The position numbers and the translations under genes are program-made. The notes beneath the pieces were generated by a model. It ran no database searches, was not told where the DNA came from, and saw nothing but the letters and a program-made list of their open reading frames with translations. Below are positions 58,156 through 64,000 of a stretch of 64,000 nucleotides of DNA, in pieces (within the stretch, counting starts at the first letter, position 1; the number at the start of each line of letters is the position of its first letter). The stretch covers positions 260,387 to 324,386 of the forward strand of contig JAHEDR010000001.1 of NCBI GenBank assembly GCA_024641095.1, read 5' to 3'. This DNA is from Rhodoluna sp. (GTDB taxonomy: Bacteria > Actinomycetota > Actinomycetes > Actinomycetales > Microbacteriaceae).

Positions 58156-59859
58156 GTGATCGAAGAAATCTACATTCGCGATCTTGGCGTGATTCAAGAA
58201 GCGCGCCTGGCTTTTGGTCCAGGGCTTACAGTGCTTACCGGTGAAACCGGTGCGGGTAAAACTATGGTCCTTTCGGCACTTGGTCTCTTGCTGGGCGAAC
58301 GATCAGACACCTCAACTATTCGCAGAGGTCAAGACCAAGCGTTCGTTGAGGGTCGTTGGTATTTGAAACCAAACACCGCTATCTCCGAGCAGGTTTCTGA
58401 GCGCCTGGCTGAAGCCGGGGCCGAAGTGCTCGATGGCGAACTCATTATGAACCGCTCGGTTTCAAGCGAGGGTCGAGGACGTGCATCGGTATCGGGCAAG
58501 GCAACACCTATCAACGTGCTTAGCGAACTAGGCGAGAAATTGGTTGTGGTGCACGGCCAGTCAGATCAGATTCGCCTAAAGAGTGCAGCAGCCCAACGCG
58601 AGGCGCTAGATCAATTTGCCGCAAGTGCTTCGGCGCTGGCCGCATACCAGTCACACTTCAACGCTTGGAAAATTTCTTCGGCCAAGCTTGCCGAGATTCA
58701 GCAGAACCTTGATGCCCGCGTAAAAGAGGCACAGCAACTTCGCGAATCGGTAACCGAGCTAGAAGCTGCAGACCCAAAGGCTGGGGAAGATGTTGAACTT
58801 ACCGACAAGGCAAACCGCCTGGCTCACGTTGAGGAACTGAGAATTGCTGCCAGTGCTGCACACGAGGCTATTTCAAGTGAGTCTTTTGAAGGCGGGGCTG
58901 ACGCTATTGGTTTGATTGGTGCGGCCAGACGCTCACTTGAGCAGGTTTCTGCCCACGATTCAGAACTTGAGACACTTGCCGAATCACTAAAGCAATTGGG
59001 TTATCAGCTCAACGATGTAGCCGCCGAGATTTCGAGTTACCTCGATGGCCTCGACGAGGATTCCGCCCGCGCGTTAGAAATCATTCAAGAGCGTCGTGCG
59101 GTTCTAAACACTTTGATGCGCAAGTATGGCCCAACATTGGATGAAGTAATTGCGCTTCGTGAATCAGCTTCTGATCGCCTTTTGGAACTTGATTCCTCAT
59201 CCGATCAAATCGAATCGCTTACCAGTGAGGTTGATGCGCAATTCAAGGCAATGACCAAGGCTGCAGCAGAACTTACTGCAATTCGCACAAAGGCCGCCGC
59301 CGAACTTGCCGAGCAGGTAACCTCTGAGCTTGCGGCTCTTGCCATGCCTGGCTCAACTCTTATTGTTTCTGTTTCTCAGGCCGCAGAGTTTGGTGCCACC
59401 GGAAAAGACATAGTTTCAATTCAGTTATCTTCTTATCCTGGTGCCGAGCCAAGACCGCTGGGTAAGGGTGCCAGTGGTGGTGAACTGTCACGAATAATGT
59501 TGGCAATAGAAGTTGTGTTGGCCAAGACTGAGCAGGCACCAACATTTATCTTTGATGAGGTCGATGCCGGGGTAGGCGGAGCTGCCGCTATTGAAGTTGG
59601 CCGCCGCCTTGCCATGCTGGCAAAGCAAGCTCAGGTGATCGTGGTTACCCACCTTGCCCAAGTTGCTTCGTTTGCAAACTCGCACCTAAGAGTGCTCAAA
59701 AATAGCTCAGAACAATTCACCGCAACTGACGTAGTTTCGCTAAACCACGAAGAACGTATCAATGAGCTAGCTCGCATGCTTTCGGGTCTGCCAGAATCCG
59801 AGTCCGGACGCACCCACGCAGCCGAGCTACTTGAAAAAGCAACGGCAGAATTCGCCTAA
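58156..59859 (+). CDS. recN: DNA repair protein RecN
   Basis: 567 aa, GTG start. SMC-like ATPase for double-strand break repair. Walker A GETGAGKTMVLSALGLLLGERSD near residue 30, coiled coil at about 165-370, signature KGASGGELSRIMLAIEVVL near 440, Walker B TFIFDEVDAGVGG. Only a CATAAAC stretch precedes the GTG, with no clear ribosome site, so translation may be coupled or leaderless. It lies 15 bases after nadK. Confidence 0.95.
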   Translation: MIEEIYIRDLGVIQEARLAFGPGLTVLTGETGAGKTMVLSALGLLLGERSDTSTIRRGQDQAFVEGRWYLKPNTAISEQVSERLAEAGAEVLDGELIMNRSVSSEGRGRASVSGKATPINVLSELGEKLVVVHGQSDQIRLKSAAAQREALDQFAASASALAAYQSHFNAWKISSAKLAEIQQNLDARVKEAQQLRESVTELEAADPKAGEDVELTDKANRLAHVEELRIAASAAHEAISSESFEGGADAIGLIGAARRSLEQVSAHDSELETLAESLKQLGYQLNDVAAEISSYLDGLDEDSARALEIIQERRAVLNTLMRKYGPTLDEVIALRESASDRLLELDSSSDQIESLTSEVDAQFKAMTKAAAELTAIRTKAAAELAEQVTSELAALAMPGSTLIVSVSQAAEFGATGKDIVSIQLSSYPGAEPRPLGKGASGGELSRIMLAIEVVLAKTEQAPTFIFDEVDAGVGGAAAIEVGRRLAMLAKQAQVIVVTHLAQVASFANSHLRVLKNSSEQFTATDVVSLNHEERINELARMLSGLPESESGRTHAAELLEKATAEFA

Positions 59860-59933
59860 ATTACTCAAAATCGTACCCTGACAGCATGTCGTTTGGCGAG
59901 GGAGGGTCAAGTTCGCTGGTAGGCTGAGATTCC

Positions 59934-61616
59934 ATGGCAGAAGCTTTGGATTCCGGTAAAACACGTCACATTTTCGTCACCGGAGGTGTTGCATCATCAC
60001 TCGGTAAGGGGCTAACCGCCTCGAGTCTTGGCAACCTACTTCGTGCCCGCGGTCTAAAGGTCGTGATGCAGAAACTAGACCCGTATTTAAACGTTGACCC
60101 GGGCACAATGAACCCATTCCAGCACGGTGAAGTATTCGTGACTGATGACGGCGCAGAAACAGACCTAGACATTGGTCACTACGAGCGCTTCCTAGACATC
60201 AACCTAGGCCAGTCGGCAAACGTCACCACCGGCCAGATTTACTCAACCGTTATTGCACGTGAACGCCGCGGTGAATACCTTGGCGACACCGTTCAGGTAA
60301 TTCCTCACATCACCGATGAGATCAAGCGCCGCATGCGTTTGCAGGCTCACGATGTTCCAGCACCAGATGTGATCATCACTGAGATCGGTGGAACCGTTGG
60401 TGACATTGAGTCACACCCATTCATTGAGGCTGCGCGTCAGATTCGCCACGATGTAGGTCGCGACAACGTCTTCTACGTTCACGTTTCGCTGGTTCCTTAC
60501 CTTGCCGCTTCAGGTGAGCTCAAGACCAAGCCAACTCAGCACTCGGTAGCAACCCTGCGCTCAATTGGTATTCAGCCTGATGCTGTGGTTTGCCGTTCAG
60601 ATCGTCCGCTACCGGCTTCAATCAAGAACAAGATTGCGCTGATGTGTGACATTGACGTTGAGGCAGTGGTTAACGCAGCCGATGCATCAAGTATCTACGA
60701 CGTGCCAACCGTGATTAACGAAGAAGGCCTAGACAGCTACATCATTTCGCGCCTTGGCTTGCAAGACAAAGCCGGCGAAGTTGACTGGTCTCGCTGGCAA
60801 GGCGTGCTTGATGCGGTTCACAACCCTAAGCACGAAGTAAAGATTGGTTTGGTTGGCAAGTACATTGACCTACCAGACGCCTACCTTTCAGTAACCGAGG
60901 CTATTCGTGCCGGTGGTTTTGCCAACATGGCAAAGGTAAATATCAAGTGGATTGCCTCTGATTCTTGCGAAACCGAAGAGGGTGCTCGTGAAGCACTTAG
61001 CGACGTTGATGCAATTTGTATTCCTGGTGGTTTTGGTGTTCGAGGAATCGAAGGCAAGCTTGGCGCATTGAAGTTCGCCCGCGAAAACAAGATTCCTGCG
61101 CTTGGACTTTGCCTAGGCCTTCAGTGCATGGTTATTGAGTACGCAAGAAACGTAGTGGGTCTTGAGGGCGCATCATCAACCGAGTTTGATGAAGACGCTA
61201 ATTACCCAGTTATTGCAACCATGGCAGAACAGGTTGACATCATTGCCGGCGGAGACATGGGTGGAACCATGCGCCTAGGTCTTTACACCGCAAAGCTAAA
61301 GCCAGGTTCAATCGTGGCTGAGGTTTATGGCGCAGAGTCTGTAGACGAGCGTCACCGTCACCGCTACGAGGTAAACAACACCTACCGTGATCAGATTGCC
61401 GCGAAGGGATTAGTGTTCTCGGGAACTTCACCTGATGACCACCTAGTGGAATTTGTGGAGCTGCCTCGTGAGGTTCACCCTTACTACGTTGCAACCCAGG
61501 CTCACCCAGAATTCCGTTCACGTCCAACCAATGCACACCCATTATTCAAGGGTCTAGTTGTTGCGGCTATCGAGCGCCAGGCGTCGAATAAGTTATTTGA
61601 AGTTTCGGGTTCTTAA
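59934..61616 (+). CDS. pyrG: CTP synthase
   Basis: 560 aa. Makes CTP from UTP with glutamine. Synthetase domain at about 1-270 ([35 protein letters not shown]). Glutamine amidotransferase class I domain at about 300-550 with the nucleophile Cys in [19 protein letters not shown] and the His-Glu pair in [16 protein letters not shown] 8 bases before ATG is probably its own promoter. Confidence 0.97.
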   Translation: MAEALDSGKTRHIFVTGGVASSLGKGLTASSLGNLLRARGLKVVMQKLDPYLNVDPGTMNPFQHGEVFVTDDGAETDLDIGHYERFLDINLGQSANVTTGQIYSTVIARERRGEYLGDTVQVIPHITDEIKRRMRLQAHDVPAPDVIITEIGGTVGDIESHPFIEAARQIRHDVGRDNVFYVHVSLVPYLAASGELKTKPTQHSVATLRSIGIQPDAVVCRSDRPLPASIKNKIALMCDIDVEAVVNAADASSIYDVPTVINEEGLDSYIISRLGLQDKAGEVDWSRWQGVLDAVHNPKHEVKIGLVGKYIDLPDAYLSVTEAIRAGGFANMAKVNIKWIASDSCETEEGAREALSDVDAICIPGGFGVRGIEGKLGALKFARENKIPALGLCLGLQCMVIEYARNVVGLEGASSTEFDEDANYPVIATMAEQVDIIAGGDMGGTMRLGLYTAKLKPGSIVAEVYGAESVDERHRHRYEVNNTYRDQIAAKGLVFSGTSPDDHLVEFVELPREVHPYYVATQAHPEFRSRPTNAHPLFKGLVVAAIERQASNKLFEVSGS

Positions 61617-61621
61617 GCCTC

Positions 61622-62176
61622 ATGCCAAAAGATCAACGCGCCTCGCTTAGTGTTTCTAAGCGAGACGTGGTCTTTAAGGGCAAGATTTGGGACATCGTTA
61701 GCGAAACATTCGAATACAACGGAACCGCATTGGTTCGTGAATTCGTAGCTCACCCAGGTGCCGTTGCAGTAATTGCGCAAAACGAGAACGACGAAGTCTT
61801 GCTGATCAAGCAGTATCGCCACCCGGTCCGCGAATACCTTTGGGAGATACCGGCTGGTCTTTTAGACGTACCAGGTGAGTCTCGCTTAGAGGCTGCCAAG
61901 CGAGAACTCCTTGAAGAAACTGGTTACATCGCAGACCATTGGGAAGAGCTAATTTCTTTTCACACCACACCTGGCGGAAACGATGAAACCATCACAGTAT
62001 TTGTTGCCAAACAGGTGCGTCACCAGGGTCACGATCTAGAACTTGAGGGTGAAGAGACAGACCTTGAGCTTCGTTGGGTGCCGCTTGCCGATGCCGTGCA
62101 AAGCGTGCTCAATTCAGAAATGCGTAGCCCAAGTGCCGGTTACGGTTTGATGGCCTTGGCGCTAAAAAATGTCTAA
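61622..62176 (+). CDS. NUDIX hydrolase (ADP-ribose pyrophosphatase-like)
   Basis: 184 aa. The Nudix box is GESRLEAAKRELLEETGY (GX5EX7REUXEEXGU) near residue 84. The N-terminal beta region (LVREFVAHPGAVAVIAQN, LLIKQYRHPVREYLWEIPAG) matches ADP-ribose pyrophosphatases. Substrate not certain; ADP-ribose or another NDP-sugar is likely. pyrG-NUDIX-xerD is a conserved actinobacterial order. Overlaps xerD by 8 bases. Confidence 0.92.
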   Translation: MPKDQRASLSVSKRDVVFKGKIWDIVSETFEYNGTALVREFVAHPGAVAVIAQNENDEVLLIKQYRHPVREYLWEIPAGLLDVPGESRLEAAKRELLEETGYIADHWEELISFHTTPGGNDETITVFVAKQVRHQGHDLELEGEETDLELRWVPLADAVQSVLNSEMRSPSAGYGLMALALKNV

Positions 62177-63104
62177 TCAAATGCCTGCGCTGGTTGATTC
62201 CTACCTGCGCCACCTAACCATTGAACGCGGCATGGCCAAGAACACTCTGGCTGCTTATCGGGCTGATTTAACCCGATACTCGTCGTTCCTCGCGAAAAAG
62301 GGAATTAACGCACCCGGCGAAATCACCGAACTGGTCATTAGCGAATTCTCAGAGTCGCTGAAACTTGAATCGGGTTTGGTTGCAAGTTCAGTTGCTCGAG
62401 TGCTGGCCGGAATTAGAGGACTACACAAGTTCTGGTTGCTCGAAAACGTGACATCTGGTGACCCAGCCGCTTCAGTAAAACCGCCCAAGAGTCCAAGGAG
62501 CCTACCCAAGGCCATCACGGTTGATCAGGTAGAGAAGTTGTTGGCTGCTGCTGGTCCAGACCCAGCGGATGAAAATGCAATGGCTGCCGATCCGGTGAGG
62601 GTGCGAGACCGAGCAATGCTTGAACTGCTCTATGCCACCGGGGCCCGTATAAGTGAGCTAATCAATCTGGACCTAGATGACCGGGTAGACCCAACACTCG
62701 TGAGGCTATTTGGTAAGGGTTCAAAGGAGCGAATTGTTCCGGTTGGTGGGTATGCCCAGCGAGCCCTGCAGGCCTATCTGGTTAGAACTCGGCCAACCCT
62801 GGTTTCGCAGGGCAAGGGCACCCCAGCACTCTTTTTGAACCAACGTGGGGGCAGGCTAAGCCGCCAGAGCGCCTGGGCAATCATCAATGAAGCAGCCAGG
62901 GTAGCCGAGCTACCGGGGGAGATCTCACCCCATACCCTTAGGCACTCCTTTGCCACCCACCTATTAGAGGGTGGGGCCGATGTTCGAGTAGTTCAGGAGC
63001 TTCTCGGGCACTCATCGGTGGCCACAACCCAGATCTACACCCTTGTCACAGTGGATAAGCTCCGGGAAATCTACGGGACCGCTCATCCGCGCGCACGCCG
63101 CTAG
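62169..63104 (+). CDS. xerD: site-specific tyrosine recombinase XerD
   Basis: 311 aa. Resolves chromosome dimers at dif with XerC. N-terminal core-binding domain at about 5-95 (DSYLRHLTIERGMAKNTLAAY). Catalytic residues: Arg in ATGARISELINLDL near 160, His-x-x-Arg in SPHTLRHSFATHLLEGG, His in LLGHSSVATTQ, and nucleophile Tyr in TQIYTLVTVDKL near 290. An insert DPADENAMAADP lies at about 135. Housekeeping position (pyrG-NUDIX-xerD-parA-scpAB) marks it as chromosomal, not phage. Confidence 0.95.
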   Translation: MSNQMPALVDSYLRHLTIERGMAKNTLAAYRADLTRYSSFLAKKGINAPGEITELVISEFSESLKLESGLVASSVARVLAGIRGLHKFWLLENVTSGDPAASVKPPKSPRSLPKAITVDQVEKLLAAAGPDPADENAMAADPVRVRDRAMLELLYATGARISELINLDLDDRVDPTLVRLFGKGSKERIVPVGGYAQRALQAYLVRTRPTLVSQGKGTPALFLNQRGGRLSRQSAWAIINEAARVAELPGEISPHTLRHSFATHLLEGGADVRVVQELLGHSSVATTQIYTLVTVDKLREIYGTAHPRARR

Positions 63105-63123
63105 GCACCCCCGCGCCAGAAGG

Positions 63124-63129
63124 TAGGCT
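63124..63129 (+). promoter_or_regulatory. -10 element of the parA (scp) operon
   Basis: TAGGCT about 35 bases upstream of ATG 63165, with ribosome site GGGAGGA 5 bases before the ATG, so this transcript has a leader, unlike the genes with 6-base spacing. Confidence 0.5.
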
Positions 63130-63164
63130 AGAGGCTGAATCAAACGTAATTTCGGGAGGAAATC

Positions 63165-63995
63165 ATGGCTAAGGCATCTGCGGACAACCGCTTCGCCACA
63201 CCAAAGCCCCTGAAATCTCACGGCCCTGCACGCATCATTGCAATGTGTAATCAAAAAGGTGGCGTTGGTAAGACAACCACTTCAATCAACATGTCAGCTG
63301 CGCTCGCCGAATACGGTCGCAAGGTGCTGCTGGTTGATTTTGACCCACAGGGTGCACTTTCTGCAGGTCTAGGAATCAATGCACATGATGCGGTCACAAT
63401 TTACGATCTAATGCTCGACAGAACCATTGATCCGCACTCAGCGATTCAGCACACCAGCAATCCAAACCTTGACGTCATTCCTGCCAACATCGAGCTTTCT
63501 GCAGCCGAGATGAAGTTGGTAAACGAAATTGCTCGCGAACAGATTCTGGCAAGGATTTTGAAGCAGGTTTCTGCCGACTACGACGCAATCATCATTGACT
63601 GCCAGCCTTCACTTGGCTTGTTAACTGTAAACGCGCTTACTGCAGCGCACGGTGTGATGATTCCACTAGCCACCGAGTTCTTTGCGCTTAGAGGAGTGGC
63701 AATTCTCGAAGACATCATTGGCAAAGTAAAAGAGGGTCTTAATCCAGCGCTTCAGTTGGATGGCATCTTGCCAACCATGGTTGACTCACGAACCTTGCAC
63801 TCACGCGAGGTGCTTGAGCGCCTAAAGGAAGCTTTCGGCGACAAGCTCTTCAAGACTGTGATTCACAGAACCGTTAAGTTCCCTGATGCAACTGTGGCAC
63901 AGGCACCAATTACAGAATTTGCTCCTACATCAGACGCCGCCGAGGTTTACCGCTCAGTAGCAAAGGAGTTGGTTGCCCGTGGCTGTGTTGCTTAA
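63165..63995 (+). CDS. ParA-family ATPase (scpAB-associated)
   Basis: 276 aa, complete; ends 5 bases from the window edge. Deviant Walker A CNQKGGVGKTTTSINMSAALAEYG near residue 28, Walker A' VDFDPQGAL, and Walker B AIIIDCQPSLGLLTVNAL. ParA ATPases dimerise on DNA to move cargo. In Actinobacteria this gene after xerD leads scpA-scpB, the SMC partners, and is not the parA of the oriC-near parAB pair. It probably works with the condensin encoded at 48792 (inference). Confidence 0.93.
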   Translation: MAKASADNRFATPKPLKSHGPARIIAMCNQKGGVGKTTTSINMSAALAEYGRKVLLVDFDPQGALSAGLGINAHDAVTIYDLMLDRTIDPHSAIQHTSNPNLDVIPANIELSAAEMKLVNEIAREQILARILKQVSADYDAIIIDCQPSLGLLTVNALTAAHGVMIPLATEFFALRGVAILEDIIGKVKEGLNPALQLDGILPTMVDSRTLHSREVLERLKEAFGDKLFKTVIHRTVKFPDATVAQAPITEFAPTSDAAEVYRSVAKELVARGCVA

Positions 63996-64000
63996 CTCCG

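Noticed and set aside
62169-63104. Tyrosine recombinase as sign of an integrated element
   Set aside because: Its neighbours and motifs fit chromosomal XerD; no att-like repeats or phage genes are present.

Overview
The window is a chromosomal stretch of an actinobacterium. Several cues point to Microbacteriaceae with a small genome and moderate GC, probably the freshwater Rhodoluna/Aquiluna group: a Kgd-type N-terminus for 2-oxoglutarate dehydrogenase, a Tad/Flp cluster with an actinobacterial-type 51-aa membrane protein, ECF transporter subunits with a fused double ATPase, a tmRNA tag ending TDFALAA, and frequent TTG/GTG starts with promoters set for leaderless mRNAs. The lineage is inferred from protein resemblance and compactness; no taxonomic marker was searched. 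There is no prophage, transposase, CRISPR array or resistance island. Intergenic spaces are short, many genes overlap by 1-4 bases, and no gene-free stretch exceeds 300 bases.

Layout. 1-2787: the 5' end of kgd/odhA (minus), then two tandem DUF21/CBS membrane proteins. 2784-9610: an OYE-type flavin oxidoreductase, an MFS transporter, a GT-C-like membrane glycosyltransferase, the metY-metX methionine operon with a structured leader, and ung. 9620-13451: a GNAT acetyltransferase, a secreted subtilisin, an MFS transporter and tRNA-Leu(UAG). 13550-17232: a Tad pilus operon (tadA, tadB, tadC, a 51-aa pilin-like protein absent from the ORF track, and three TadE/TadG-like pseudopilins). 17233-24090: an MFS transporter, prfB, ftsE-ftsX-smpB-GNAT, the tmRNA gene ssrA, a LysE-type exporter and a TRIC-type channel. 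24091-25012: an orphan HicB-like protein divergent from a DoxX-like protein, with a perfect palindromic operator between them.

25009-29830 is the most interesting region. It is a minus-strand operon headed by a clear cobalamin riboswitch, encoding a secreted alpha/alpha-barrel protein of the prenyltransferase/transcobalamin type, a small secreted Cys-rich protein, and an ECF transporter (T, fused A-A, S). Read together it looks like a vitamin B12 capture-and-import system in which secreted transcobalamin/intrinsic-factor-like parts feed an ECF importer.

29852-36888: a CPBP protease overlapping a DCC thioredoxin-like protein, then a five-gene peptide-type ABC importer whose substrate-binding gene is flanked by two RNA hairpins. 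36994-42924: typA, a PIG-L deacetylase with a membrane domain, ferredoxin fdxA, dapC and citrate synthase gltA. 42964-63995 is a dense housekeeping block: rsmD, recG, coaD, the DUF177 gene, rpmF, rnc, mutM, smc, ftsY, ffh, rpsP, khpA, rimM, tlyA, nadK, recN, pyrG, a NUDIX hydrolase, xerD and a ParA-family gene that probably leads an scpAB operon beyond the window. It covers ribosome biogenesis, protein targeting, chromosome condensation and repair. The usual trmD-rplS pair after rimM is missing here, and rimM has no canonical start codon.
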